DNA of 64,000 nucleotides. Source: Daphnia pulex. Taxonomy: Eukaryota > Arthropoda > Branchiopoda > Diplostraca > Daphniidae. The translations under genes were made by a program, and so were the position numbers. Positions 10,593-23,746 of the stretch are shown here, piece after piece; position 1 is the first letter of the stretch; each line of letters starts with the position of its first letter. Where the stretch lies: NCBI RefSeq assembly GCF_021134715.1, contig NC_060026.1, positions 11,709,001-11,773,000 of the forward strand. Reading direction: 5' to 3'. The notes under the pieces are model-generated. The model saw nothing but the letters and a program-made list of their open reading frames with translations, ran no database searches and had not been told where the DNA came from.

Positions 10593-11893
10593 TTAACCAT
10601 AAAGCCATCCAGGAAATCTATTTCTCTGTAGTGCGCTCTGAGATTCAACGTCACCAATGAATCTGGCTTGGCGATTTTTAATAATGGGGTAGCTTTCCGT
10701 GTACTGATTCTGCGATGAAACTATTAGTACGCAAACGGCAAAGAAGACAACAAGAATAAAGATGACCTGTAAGTGCCCTACTAACACAGCGATGTACAAT
10801 GGATATGACTGCAGCGTACTCCCAAGGATAAGGGAGATACAAACAGCATATCCATGGAATGCTTCATGTTGATCCTTATTTCCCCTTCCCCGCACGTACC
10901 ATTTGTATGTCCCTTGAATATACCGGTTTGTGTATACACAGGATCCTTAAATAACATCCATCTTTGGATAGGATTTCTGTTAGAAAAAAAAAGATAAAAG
11001 TCTCACCCCAGATTTGAACTACTGACCTTCAATTCCGTAGCTCAGCTCCCTGACCCCTTGGCCACCTATTCTTTCAAATGAGGGACAAAGGTTTGGGTGT
11101 AATGGAAATCGATATATTTTTTAGCTTTTTCGTTCACTGTGTACCTAAATGGTTATACTGTGATGCACATTCTGTGTATGTACCAAATGGTATCACAACA
11201 AAATCATACCCCCGGGTATATTACTTTGACGTACAATCAGTATATTAATGAATATACGCTGGTGGATCTACGATGAATATTCTTTATTTGATCCCATCCT
11301 AGATCCGTATAAATTTATACCTACGCTATACTACCGCCCCCCAATTGCGACCTGGATCTCTATTCATCCCATATTTACCTACATCTTACATTAAGTGGAT
11401 GGGCCGTGTTAGTAGGGTGATGATAAAATTATAAGTTATCGTTAACAATAACGCAACAATTATAAAATTTTGCTGAAAAATGTCATCATCGATCCACCAC
11501 TCAATAAGGCCTAAATCCCGGCACGAATTCCAGATCTAAATCTCAAAATAACCGTAAAAATATATTTTTTTAAAAATATCTCCTGTAGTCAACAGAAGCT
11601 CTTATCTCTTTGCTTTCTCTTGGCGAGTTGAAAAAATGTAATCTAGAATCTGATCATACTTTAAGCAAATTTTAACCATAAATGTCTCCTGAACGGGGGT
11701 GTGGGGATTTCTTTGTTCTGTAAACGCAGGCCAATCTGGCGTGCACTGGTGCACAGAAGAATTCTTGAAAACATATATTTTTTAAAAACCCCTTGAGATT
11801 AAGATCAGGAAAGACACCCCAGAATTTCAGCCCACTTGATGGTTAAACGATGGGTTTAAATGTAAAAGTTTTTGATAATCATACCTTGTTCAT
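10593..11893 (-). CDS. small secreted peptide precursor, copy 1
   Basis: Two coding exons: 11893-11885 (ATG AAC AAG, then GTATGA) and 10766-10593. Together they encode 60 residues. Residues 4-21 form a hydrophobic signal sequence (IFILVVFFAVCVLIVSS), so the product should be secreted. The remainder is QNQYTESYPIIKNRQAR, then FIGDVESQSALQ, then RNRFPGWLYG and stop. RQAR (35-38) is a furin-like RxxR site and RNR (51-53) a second basic site. A terminal Gly is the usual amide donor for peptide hormones, so an FPGWLY-amide or a longer amidated peptide could be released. A TATA box lies at 11993-11986. The 1118-nt intron contains a 642-bp transposon starting 9 nt from the acceptor. I do not recognise the family; hormone, antimicrobial or structural roles are all possible. 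Confidence 0.75.
10776..11417. mobile_element. 642-bp TIR element in intron of peptide gene copy 1
   Basis: It begins ccctactaacacagc and ends gccgtgttagtaggg: perfect 12-bp terminal inverted repeats (CCCTACTAACAC). The paralogous intron at 14302-14743 lacks it; there the sequence reads straight from aagtg into ttgatcaaattat, which marks the empty site. Only a 2-bp (tg) flanking duplication is visible. It has no coding capacity and contains a tRNA-like segment at about 11000-11075. Confidence 0.8.
11000..11075 (-). other. degenerate tRNA-like sequence (Leu/Ser-type A box)
   Basis: Minus strand: TGGCCAAGGGGTCAGGGAG (A-box and D-arm-like) followed by GAATTGAAGGT and AGTTCAAATCT (B-box-like), about 57 nt overall. 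Stems are poorly paired, so no functional tRNA is called. It shares GAATTGAAGGT with the tRNA-like segment at 6928-6990, which hints at a common SINE-like source. Confidence 0.45.
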
Positions 11894-11985
11894 GTTGAAA
11901 AGTTTTTGATTATTTCTTCTATATTATTGATCCGCCGTATTTTTGAAGCCAAGTGTCGTCTGATGAAAAGCGAAATGGTTTGTCC

Positions 11986-11993
11986 TTTATATA
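11986..11993 (-). promoter_or_regulatory. TATA box of peptide gene copy 1
   Basis: TATATAAA on the minus strand, about 93 nt before the ATG. The same box and the adjoining upstream block (caaagaacacctgtg on the plus strand) are conserved at copy 2. Confidence 0.65.
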
Positions 11994-12423
11994 CTCAGCT
12001 GTCAAAGAACACCTGTGCAAAACTTTCTCATTTTCAGCAATAGTTATACGATTTTTCTTAAGATCTGGAATTTCCCAGCTAGTTGAAGGACAATGGTATT
12101 CCCCAACAAATAAAGTCATCATATCTGTATCTCGTTTTGGCAATATTGTGACGTTGAGATTAAATTAGTCCTTGTATCAGATCAAGCCGTTAAAATTTAT
12201 TTATCCAGTTTTGTTTTATACTTATTTTAAAGAGTGACCCACTTATTTGGGTTTTCCCAAATTGCTGTATTAAAAACAGTAAGAACTACTTTCACGGTTT
12301 TTTCAAGTTAAACAATTGGCTCAAGGGGGAAATGGAAAGACGAAGGATTGTATATAATGCAAGACCTACTTGTTTCTTCCCCTTGTTTTTGTATTAAATT
12401 GATAGTTTTTGAAACCACGATTA

Positions 12424-13477
12424 GGGGAGACTGGAGTAAGCAGGGACGGTTTTCGTTTTCCCCCTTATCTCCCAAACTAATCATTTAATTTATTTAAAAT
12501 TTTGTTTTTATGTATTCCATACTGTAATGTACCCCCCATATTTTTTGTATAATTCAATAATAAACCATTTTCCCATGGAAGACCTTCAAAATTTTCTAAA
12601 ATTTTTGGAAGCAGCCTATTTTTAGGGGTAAGTGAGGACGCTGGGGTGGGTGGTGAGGAACGTTTTCGCCTTAAAATTCATTAAACATGTAAAAATTGAA
12701 ATTGCGTTCCGCTGCCCTGCTTGCCCTGCTCCTTTCGGCGAGCTCCGGAAGCTTTACCTTACTTGGCGGTAGGGGCGGTCCTGAAGGGGGAGAACAACTG
12801 GGAAATGCTTCCGGAGCTCGCCGAAAGGAGCAGAGCAGTCGAAAAGGAGATAGAGGGGGGAAAAGTCGACAGCTGGACTTTACACAGAGTGGCCCATCTC
12901 CTTATCTCTGAGAAATACCTTGAAAAAAAAGAAGAAATATGGGAAACTCTGTCATGATTTGATTTACTGACTGTCTGAAATCTACTTCTACGATGGACAA
13001 AATAATTAGCTATTGATAGCATGTAACTATCGATTACCAAAAAACTCCTCCCTTATTGCAGCTAAAGCCAACCCCCATAACACAAAAGGAAAATTTTGAA
13101 GAAAAAAAGTTTAAAACTATTTTTAGAATTGTAACATATTATTTTCAATAAATGTTACACATTACCCGACGCGAAATGTAATTCTTAATGAAATGACCAT
13201 AATAACTTTTAAAAAATTTAATTATTTTAGGATAAAAAAGAAATTTCTTGAGCTGTCCATAGTAACCCCGTGAGGTTTTAGTGTTCAACAAATAAAGGTC
13301 TTTATTTAGACGATTTGCAAGAAAATTGTGTATTGTGCAAAAACATATTTTAAAAATATCTTTAAATAGAGGACATGATAAGGTTTAAGATGAATACAAC
13401 AAGTTTAATGATATTTTATTTTTAAAACGAGAAAAAAATTCGTTAGTTTTTTGGTCCCATATAGCCCCGGTCTCCCC
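12424..13477. mobile_element. ~1.05-kb GGGGAGAC-type TIR element
   Basis: The left end is TA-ggggagactggag and the right end is ccggtctcccc-TA, giving inverted ends (ggggaga plus partial match) with a TA target duplication. Copy 2 of the duplicated peptide locus reads cacgattaaatccg at the corresponding place (about 15200), an apparently empty TA site. The interior holds a foldback repeat at 12727-12910 but no transposase. Confidence 0.6.
12721..12957 (+). repeat. foldback repeat with coding-like frame, copy 1
   Basis: Arms gctcctttcggcgagctc... (from about 12729) and ...gagctcgccgaaaggagc (to about 12831) are perfect inverted repeats of about 25 bp. One frame reads LAVGAVLKGENNWEMLPELA, AERSRAVEKEIEGGKVDSW and TLHRVAHLLISEKYLEKKEE to a stop at 12957. 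The same frame is kept in the copy at 17338, which suggests descent from a coding sequence, perhaps a retroelement gag-like protein. Confidence 0.55.
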
Positions 13478-13479
13478 TA

Positions 13480-14127
13480 CCATCTTTTTAAAAAGATAGG
13501 AAACACTTACGTATTGGTATTAGCATGGTGGAAGAGATGAATGGTGGAGCCACGGGATAGGGATCTGGCCTGTCAAACTGAAGCGTATGCTGAGGCAGAC
13601 CACTACGGCGCCACCGTCGTTTCTCCCGGTTTCAAGAGCTCTTATGGCACATTTACATGCAAAGGGATTTGAAATATTTATTTTTTAAAATTCTTAGACA
13701 GGTATGATGGTAAATGTACTTAACAAAAAGTAAGTTTATTTATAGTGCAGTATTTTAAAATTATCACAAAAAGATGTTCTCCAAGTCATAATGCAGAAAT
13801 TTAAGTTTGAAATGTCGACGTTCAAGGCAGTAATTGAAGGGATGCTGTTTACAATATTCAAAATAAAGGATGTCAATTTCATATCGTGTGAACGTGCGGA
13901 GTGTGTTATCAATTTATTGACATAAAACTTCACATCATTAGGATATCAGAAATGTTATATCTCATAATGCAATATAAAAAATATGTCAAATACGTATCAT
14001 GTATAAGATGTCTAAAAAAATCATGTCAGTTATGTGCCGAAAGCATGACATGGATGTGGAAATGGCATAAGAATATGAAAATGACATCAAAATTATATCA
14101 AATGCTACCTAGGGTCGTGCAAACAAA
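13480..14127. other. intergenic, SINE-like fragment only
   Basis: Around 13550-13625 the minus strand reads ggtggcgccgtagtggtctg... and ends ggctccacc, with pairing ends and a tRNA-like A box but no good B box. Otherwise AT-rich sequence with no supported gene. Confidence 0.4.
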
Positions 14128-14752
14128 TTAACCATAAAGCCATCCAGGAAATCTATTTCTCTGTAGCGCGCTCTGAGATTCAACGTCACGAATGAATCTA
14201 GCTTGGCGATATTTAATAACGGGGTAGCTTTCCGTGTACTGATGCTGCGATGAAACTATTAGGACGCATACGGCAACGAAGACAGCAAGAATAAAGATGA
14301 CCTGTAAGTGTTGATCAAATTATAATTTCTCGTTAACAATAACGCAACAACCACAAATCTTCTAAAAAAGGATGTAATCATCTATCCACCACTTAATAAG
14401 GCCTAAATCCCGGCACGAATTACAGATCTAAATCTGAAAATAAACTTAAAAATATTTTTTAAATGTCTCCTGCAGTCAACGGAAGCTCTTATCTTTTTCC
14501 TTTGTTTTGGCGAGTTACAAAAATTTAATGTAGAATCTGATCATATGGGAAAAAAACGATTTCTAAGAGAAGAACGAGGGGAGAGAATTTCGTTGTTCTG
14601 TAAACGCCGGCCAATCTGAGACGAATTATTGAAAACATATTTTTAAGCCCCATTGATATTAAGATCTGGAAAGGCACGCCAGAATTTTAGCCCACTTGAT
14701 GGTCAAACGATAGGTTTAAAAGTAAAAATTTTGATAATCATACCTTGTTCAT
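14128..14752 (-). CDS. small secreted peptide precursor, copy 2
   Basis: Tandem paralogue of the gene at 10593-11893, with the same structure: exon 1 14752-14744 (MNK) and exon 2 14301-14128, 60 residues. The compact 442-nt intron lacks the transposon seen in copy 1. Six residues differ (V9A, F12V, N23H, I31V, N34Y, G41R), all before residue 42; there are four synonymous changes. Residues 42-60 (DVESQSALQRNRFPGWLYG) are identical. The signal sequence, the RQAR site, the RNR site and the C-terminal Gly are all retained. A TATA box lies at 14841-14834. The duplication also covers some 450 bp upstream of the TATA box. The function is unknown; two conserved copies argue for an expressed gene rather than a relic. 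Confidence 0.75.
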
Positions 14753-14833
14753 GTTGAAAAGATTTTTATTATTTTCTTCTATATTATTGATTGAAGCCAA
14801 ATGCCGTCTGATGAAAATCAACATGGTATGCCC

Positions 14834-14841
14834 TTTATATA
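14834..14841 (-). promoter_or_regulatory. TATA box of peptide gene copy 2
   Basis: TATATAAA on the minus strand, 82 nt before the ATG, in the same context as in copy 1. Confidence 0.65.
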
Positions 14842-15210
14842 CTCCGCCGTCAAAGAACACCTGTGAAAAACTTTCTCGCTTTCAGCAATAGTTCAAAAAA
14901 ATAGTATAGTCGTCTTCTGTATCTCGTTTTGGCAAAATTGCGACGTAGAGATGAAATTCGTCTTGTTTCAGATCAAGGCATAAAAAATTCTTTTTCCAGC
15001 TTTCTTTCAAACTTCTTTTAAAGAGTGGCCCACTTATTTGGGTTTTCCCAAATTTCTTAACAGTAAGAACTACTTTCGTGGTTCTTTCAGGTTTAACAGT
15101 TGGCTCAAGGGAAAAATGGAAAGACGAAGGTTTGTAGAAAATGCAGGACCTATTACCTCTTTCTTCGCTCTGTTTTTTGTAATAAATTGTTAGTTTTTGA
15201 GACCACGATT

Positions 15211-15668
15211 AAATCCGTTCCAACTACCATTTTATACGAAATCAAATAACAATTATAAAAATTTTAAAATGGTAGTATAGGTATAATAAAAGTATAAAAT
15301 AATAATAATTTATTTCTATAAGGGTATAAAACCAGAAGTGGCAGAGATCGAATATAACTAAGAATGTCAGGAAAAAAAGAGGCAGTAAGGTGATCGTGTT
15401 TTCGTTTGAAACTGAGATCGTCTGGCATACCAAAATTATTATCGCAATAACAAAAAAACGTAGAAATACAAACAAAGCTCATTAGGATTTCTGTGTTCTT
15501 AATGTCTTTTTTGACTGATTGAGATCTAGCACGATCATTTCTATATGGTCAGGAAGACATACACATGTTTCAATTAAACAATACATTTCGACTATGCCAC
15601 GGTACAAATACGCAAAACAAAAATGAAAACTCAACGTTTAAAATTTCAGTGATTAGGTTAATAAGTAG
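15211..15668. other. no supported gene
   Basis: AT-rich spacer. A minus-strand ORF at 15475-15242 is hydrophobic and rich in Ile/Leu/Tyr with no family signal; it is probably chance. Confidence 0.5.
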
Positions 15669-16420
15669 GGGAGAGGGGGTTATATAGTCTGTCGTACTAT
15701 GTGAAACAGCAAGTTAAAAAATATCAAATTTAGTTAGAAAATTCTATAATTTTTACATGATGTTGTTCATAGGTATCTACTTCCCAAAAAAAACATTACT
15801 TTTGTACTAATAATAAAAAAAGCTCTCTAAAATTCTTAAAAAAAAACACAGGATTTTTTGGAATTTACTCAAAATTTTAAAAGAAAAGTGAGATAGCAAA
15901 AGTTTTGACATACCTTTTTCTTTAATCAAAAAAAATAAAATTTTTTACTTGTGTTTTATAATTCATGTTTTCCCAAAAGCGTTTTTGGGGGGATATTTGG
16001 GACGAAAAAGTGGGGTAGACTGGACCCAAAAGAGAGTCTGCAATGGGCGGAGCTTAGCTCAGTGGTAAACCTGCAAAAATAATAATTCTTAAAAAATGTA
16101 TTTTCTTAATTTAGCAATAACCTAAAAACATAGCGAAAAACAAACACTAGGTTAATTAATTTAGAACAATATTTTAGTGCTAAATTAAGAGTGTTTCGCC
16201 CTGTCCCATATGACCCCCGAATTTTTCCACGCCCCCTTTTTTTCTACAACTTTAAAAATCGGTAGCGGGTAAGCTAACGACTCTAAAATAAAATAAAAAT
16301 TACGATAGATAGAAAAAAGTAAGACAAGTACAATACAACATTTATTTTACAGATCGGATGATTAGGAAAGGCCCTACACGAGAAAAATCAAAACAGGTCC
16401 AAATAACCCCAGTCTCCCCT
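15669..16420. mobile_element. ~750-bp GGGGAGAC-type TIR element
   Basis: The left end TA-ggggagagggggtta and right end aataaccccagtctcccc-TA are inverted and belong to the same family as the element at 12424-13477, again with a TA duplication. No transposase. A tRNA-5'-half-like sequence (ggagcttagctcagtggtaaa, about 16040) is inside. Confidence 0.55.
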
Positions 16421-17312
16421 AAAGTGGCAAATATTATATTTCCAAAACGGATATAAATTTAAGAATTGATGGTTTCAGTAAACTATAGCGCCATAAAAAT
16501 TTTGCTGTAGTCAAATTGAACAAAAATTTTGTGATCTACGTGAAATTTGGGGTCAATAATGTGAATTTCAAACGAAATCCAAAATTTTGTCAAAATCGAG
16601 AATTTTCTTGGACGTAAGGAAAAAATCATATCCCGGGTGCATGTCACTAGAAGGGAAGACCGTTCCCACTTTGTACACCTTTGGTTTTTACCCATTACCT
16701 CCCATCCCCTGAATACAATTTTATTTATTTTTTGGAAAATAAATCATTTTTGTCCTCCTCACCTCCTATTTTTTTTTGTTTCTGTAAAATAAGAATTGCC
16801 GAAGTTATAGTGATTTTAATTTTTGGGTGTTCTTTTCCTGTACCGGGGTGACTTTAGACAGACGCTTGTGGCCTGTTCCACTTTAGACGGGTTCGGGAAA
16901 TGGGGAAGGGTCCATTATAAAATTCACAGAAAATTGCGCTATAAGCTATTTATGTAAGGAAAAATTAACATAATTTCTAAAAGAAATATTGTTTAATAAA
17001 AAAATTTGCTTATGCATGAAGTTTTCATTGTAGATACAAGAGAACAGAGGGAGTTTAACTTATATCAATCTTTTACGTAGAGTTTTCTTTTAAATCGATT
17101 TTGAACCATAGTCTTGATTGCGCTTTGATTTTTTTTTTTTTTTTGTTTGGGGGAGGGGTATCCCCCAAACACACCCACTTATTGTCCAAACTCACCCCTC
17201 GTTTGTATAACGAAACTGTCTGTATAACGAAACTAAAGTGGTATAACTTGACCTCGAAAAAAATAAAAAATTCGCAAAATCATGATTGCGAATAAACTTG
17301 AAGGAGTAAATA
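16421..17312. other. no supported gene
   Basis: AT-rich sequence with T tracts. At about 16840-16910 the motif actttagac occurs twice around a gcctgttcc spacer, possibly another element end. No coding signal. Confidence 0.45.
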
Positions 17313-17988
17313 CAGTAGGCACCAAAAGTGTCTCAAAAGAGCTCCGAAAGCTTTACCTTACTTGGCGGTAGGGGCGGTCCTGAAGGGGGAGAACAACTGG
17401 GAAATGCTTCCGGAGCTCGCCGAAAGGAGCAGGGCAGTCGAAAAGGAGGAGGAGGGGGAAAAAGTCGACTGCTGGACTTTACACAGAGTGGCCCATCTCC
17501 TTATCTCTGACTAAACACCTTTGTTTCAGAAAAACGTGGGGGAGAGTCAATTCCGTAGACCCGGCAGCAGTGCACGGCTCTCAGAAGTGGAATTCTTCAC
17601 GAAATCAATTTTGAGGGTAGGTAGGGAAAGAACAGTAATTGTTTTAAAAAATCGTGATTCACGGGTGCCATAGAAGAAACGCAGATCTTTTTTTTAAGAC
17701 CGTTTGCGTTTCTCTAGCATTTCCCAGTGAGTTACAATTGGAACCTAAAGTAAGCCCATTTACATATGGGTCTCACTACTGTCCGGACACTTTTAGGTTC
17801 GCCAAAAACCTACCCTTCCCATTATTTTAAAATTCTGAAAAAAATTAGGATTGTTCCTGGCACCCGAGAGAACCTACAGAAAAATTTTCATTCAAATCGA
17901 ATGAAAATTTGATCACTTTTTCGCCTTGCGAAAACAGCGGTTTCCCATGAGGTTCTCTCGGGTGTCCGGACACTTTTGGTGCCTACTG
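17313..17988. mobile_element. 676-bp Tc1/mariner-like TIR element
   Basis: It begins CAGTAGGCACCAAAAGTGTC and ends with the reverse complement, flanked by TA on both sides. CAGT ends and a TA duplication are typical of Tc1/mariner elements. No transposase is present. The interior carries a second copy of the ~170-bp coding-like repeat (17338-17512), which is also present inside the unrelated element at 12424-13477. Confidence 0.75.
17338..17512 (+). repeat. coding-like repeat, copy 2
   Basis: About 170 bp nearly identical to 12745-12910. The left foldback arm is degenerate (gagctccgaaagc) while the right arm is intact. The frame LAVGAVLKGENNWEMLPELA then RAVEKEEEGEKVDCWTLHRV continues to VAHLLISD and a stop, as in copy 1. 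Confidence 0.6.
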
Positions 17989-18469
17989 TATTTGTAATCC
18001 TTTTGAGGCATTAATAATCAATGGCAAGACTAGAGTTTTACAATAGTTTCAACTGAATAGCTGTATAATAAAAATGAAAATTTACACCGAGAAGAGAGAA
18101 AATTTTTAAAATTTTACAGCTGTATTGCCTATGGAGAGACTCTCTATAGTCTATACCAATGTTTAATCTAATAAACATGATCTCTAAAACAGCCATGCGA
18201 TATGAGTTGAGTAGAAGCGATGAGATTAATAGAAGTTCATTTAATATGTCCAAATTGTATTTAACTACTTATTTATCATTAATTGGTAAAAGCTGTAAAA
18301 ATTAAGTAGCTAACTTCACCCTTGTCTTTCTTCTCCATTAACTAAATGAAAGAATCCTCTTGTTCGTAACTACAATATACGGCGAAGTTTAAAATAAGAT
18401 TAAATGTTTGACTGATTTATTTTTTATTAGTTTATAACTAAAATGGGCGCAAACAAGTTCTGTGCCCTT
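17989..18469. other. 3' flank of astacin A, no gene
   Basis: AT-rich spacer. TTTATT at 18416-18421 and 18423-18428, read on the minus strand as AATAAA, are candidate polyadenylation signals about 45 nt after the astacin A stop. Confidence 0.5.
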
Positions 18470-19918
<1,449 letters not shown>

Positions 19919-19960
19919 TTTCGATGTTTGACTGAATGTCTGTGAGTAGTTTACTGCGCA

Positions 19961-19969
19961 TTTTATATA
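19961..19969 (-). promoter_or_regulatory. TATA box of astacin A
   Basis: TATATAAAA on the minus strand, about 43 nt before the ATG, implying a very short leader. Confidence 0.6.
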
Positions 19970-20720
19970 TACGACACCAAAGTTCAATGCCAAACATAGA
20001 TTGGCTGCAATTACATAGGCTATCTTTAGTGCATCTTGATGCTACCTTACATTTATGATCAAAAGTCGTTGGTATCTATCCTAGCCGTAACGTTTTTGTA
20101 CTGCATGCACCAGTGAATTTTAGATTCTCACGTCAAAATTTGGAAACGGATTTCAATTCAACAAGGATATCGAATGTTTTTTTTACGCAATGTATGTATG
20201 CAATATAAGAATAGGCTGGCTTGTTGCTGTCAAAATTTTATCGGCAACGACGCTATAGCTGTCAACAATCATCGGATGGATCCGGACAAAACAAGGACTT
20301 CTCGCCAGATAACGCGAGACAACAAATGACGTGTGCTATTTTATATCAATACAAGAAGGAACATGGTCTAAACTAGTCTTTAATCCCGCTTAGCTGCATC
20401 CGGGAGTTCAATAACTTAAGTTTTACTTAAGCCTATGTATGCGCGGTTAACATCGGGTTATTAGTCCTTACGGCATAACTTAAACTTAAAAAAAACTGCT
20501 AGCAACCAGATCAAACCAGAGTATGCGATAAAAGAAAAGAACGTAATTAAAAAAGATTTCGTGTTTATTTCACTATTATGTAGACGGAAACTGTCAAAGT
20601 ATGAATTAGACATTTTAAGATGAAGTTAGTTGAAAAGGTTAGTTTTGTTGTTCATCAGAGAGAGACAGGTTTTTTTTTATTTTTTTATATTTAAATATGT
20701 ATAGGATTCGTCAAAAAGAT
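19970..20720. other. intergenic spacer, no gene
   Basis: No coding frame. TTTATT at about 20676-20681 (AATAAA on minus) is a candidate polyadenylation signal for the cuticle gene ending at 20721. Confidence 0.5.
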
Positions 20721-21394
20721 TTAACTAGACCGAAAAAATGCCTCGTAGAAAGCGCGGAAGAAGGCCAGTTTAGCTTCGAGAACTTCGGGAGTGTCCTGAA
20801 CGAACTGCGCCGGCGCACCCCAGTTAACTTGGGGAAAGAAACTGGGTAGACCCAATATGAATCCGTTTGTAGCCGAAGCCACCGAGTTCGCCAGATTTTG
20901 ATTGGCGAGAAGAATAGGCTGCTGCTGAGACTGAGAAACAGCACTGGCGGTAGCAAAAGCGTGAGCAGCCGTATGGGCCTGGCGAGCAGCGGCTACTTCG
21001 GGAGTCTCTTGAACTTGTTGAGGAACTTTCCAGGTCCAGGGCACCGAGGAATACCGGGCAGGCAGTAGGTTGGCAATCACTCCGTTTGCGGCAGCTGCGG
21101 CATTGTACGCACGATAATGTTCAATTGTCGCGGCCTTTACTTCCGGTGTGTCCTCGACGTTACGTTTGGCTCGGGCGCTGACATGAGAAGTGCGAGCTTC
21201 GGCTAAATGTTTTGCAGTGTAGGGATAAGAAAGCAAGGGGCTGTAGTTCCAACCGGTCGGATACTGAGCAGAGACAGTACAGACTGCTATCAAGATAAAA
21301 CATATGACAGAAGCCACCTTCGGAGAAATTGCATATAATTAATAGAAGCAATAAGATAAAGAAAACCAAAAAAATTAGTTACTGAGTTATTCAT
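20721..21394 (-). CDS. cuticle protein with DTPEV-type repeats
   Basis: A structural exoskeleton protein of 202 residues. A 12-nt first coding exon (21394-21383, MNNS, then GTAACT) joins exon 2 (21317-20721) in phase 0, which begins VASVICFILIAVCTVSA and so completes a signal peptide cut before QYPTGW. The mature part has three repeats of the D/E-TPEV-xAA motif: EDTPEVKAATIEHYRAYNAA, QETPEVAAARQAHTAAHAFA and QDTPEVLEAKLAFFRAFYEA. Between them lie aromatic/Pro stretches (SVPWTWKVP, FFPQVNW). TPEV repeats of this kind are known from crustacean cuticle proteins. The tiny first exon is inferred because no ATG precedes the signal segment in exon 2. The TATA box is at 21480-21474. It sits between astacins A and B on the same strand. 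Confidence 0.8.
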
Positions 21395-21473
21395 GTCGAT
21401 TCGCTGAAAATTTGATGTTGTTCGCTGCGAAAGAGAAGGAGTTGAATTGTTTGGAAATGAGCCAGGCTATGGC

Positions 21474-21480
21474 TTTTATA
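21474..21480 (-). promoter_or_regulatory. TATA box of cuticle protein gene
   Basis: TATAAAA on the minus strand, 80 nt before the inferred ATG at 21394. Confidence 0.6.
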
Positions 21481-22341
21481 GCAACCTTATTGTGTTGTTC
21501 TTGCTGTTAGATTTGCAACACCTTCAATTTAAAGTCCTTGTGGGCATACAGTCATGCGTTTCACCAAAAACGCTGTCCTCTTCCGCATCAGAGGGGAAAA
21601 AAATTATCGGAAGGAGGAAATGAGTTTAGCGTTGTATGTCCCAGCACTCTGCATACTTTTACTTTTTCATACAAAAACGATTCATTGTTATATAGATAGT
21701 CAAGACTGTGGTTTAGGCTAGTTTTCCATCTGTCCTCCATTTGATCCGTGCGGCTGTGGAATTTGAATGGCTGATGGTTAACCTTCATTTGCGTTTTGCA
21801 ACGGGCTGTTAACGGTAATGAGAGTACACGGTCGTACACGGTATATCCTTGAAGAACAAGCCTCGATTTGCCACTACCAAGATATGGTCCAGCGATCGTG
21901 ATTGATGTAAAAAAGCAAACGCAAAATTTAATTACTTTCTATTGGTGTCAATTTGTGGGAGACAATCGAGAATGACATGACCACAGTAAACTCACTCAAC
22001 AGCAGTATCAAACTTGAATTTGATCCAGTTCATTTGAATTTTAATTGCTATCTACGCACTAGTGAAAACACGAGCAGCCCAAAAATGTGATATCAAATAG
22101 TGTTATGATATAGAATATGTGTGTATTGTAAACCTCATGAAAGTTATGCTTTAGGATATGCAAAGTCATATGTTTAATCCAGTTAAACAAATCAGGGGGA
22201 AAGAAATTCGATTGATTGATGAACGAGTCCGGGTCCGGCCTATTTTTTCTATGATTTTTTCGGATTTTTTTCACATACGTAGGACAAAGATAAATGTGTC
22301 AATTAATTATTGTTCCTTTTTTGAAAAATTTGTATTATTAA
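21481..22341. other. intergenic spacer, no gene
   Basis: AT-rich sequence between the cuticle gene and astacin B. Short ORFs here lack splice context and family signal. Confidence 0.5.
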
Positions 22342-23699
<1,358 letters not shown>

Positions 23700-23739
23700 T
23701 TTCACTTGACTCGACGAGTGTATTTGGTTACCGGTCGAA

Positions 23740-23746
23740 TTTTATA
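23740..23746 (-). promoter_or_regulatory. TATA box of astacin B
   Basis: TATAAAA on the minus strand, 41 nt before the ATG, the same spacing as at astacin A. Confidence 0.6.

Noticed and set aside
10593-10895. Single 100-residue ORF reading through into the transposon
   Set aside because: The N-terminal part is transposon sequence; the splice acceptor and the paralogue show the exon starts at 10766.
13550-13625. Possible tRNA gene on minus strand
   Set aside because: Ends pair and an A-box-like motif exists, but there is no B box or cloverleaf anticodon arm; probably a SINE-like relic.
15242-15482. Minus-strand hydrophobic ORFs resembling another signal peptide gene
   Set aside because: No match to the MNK peptide genes beyond hydrophobicity, no TATA box or first exon, and an AT-driven composition.
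16036-16070. tRNA 5'-half-like sequence
   Set aside because: Only the D-arm region matches; no T-arm or acceptor 3' strand follows.
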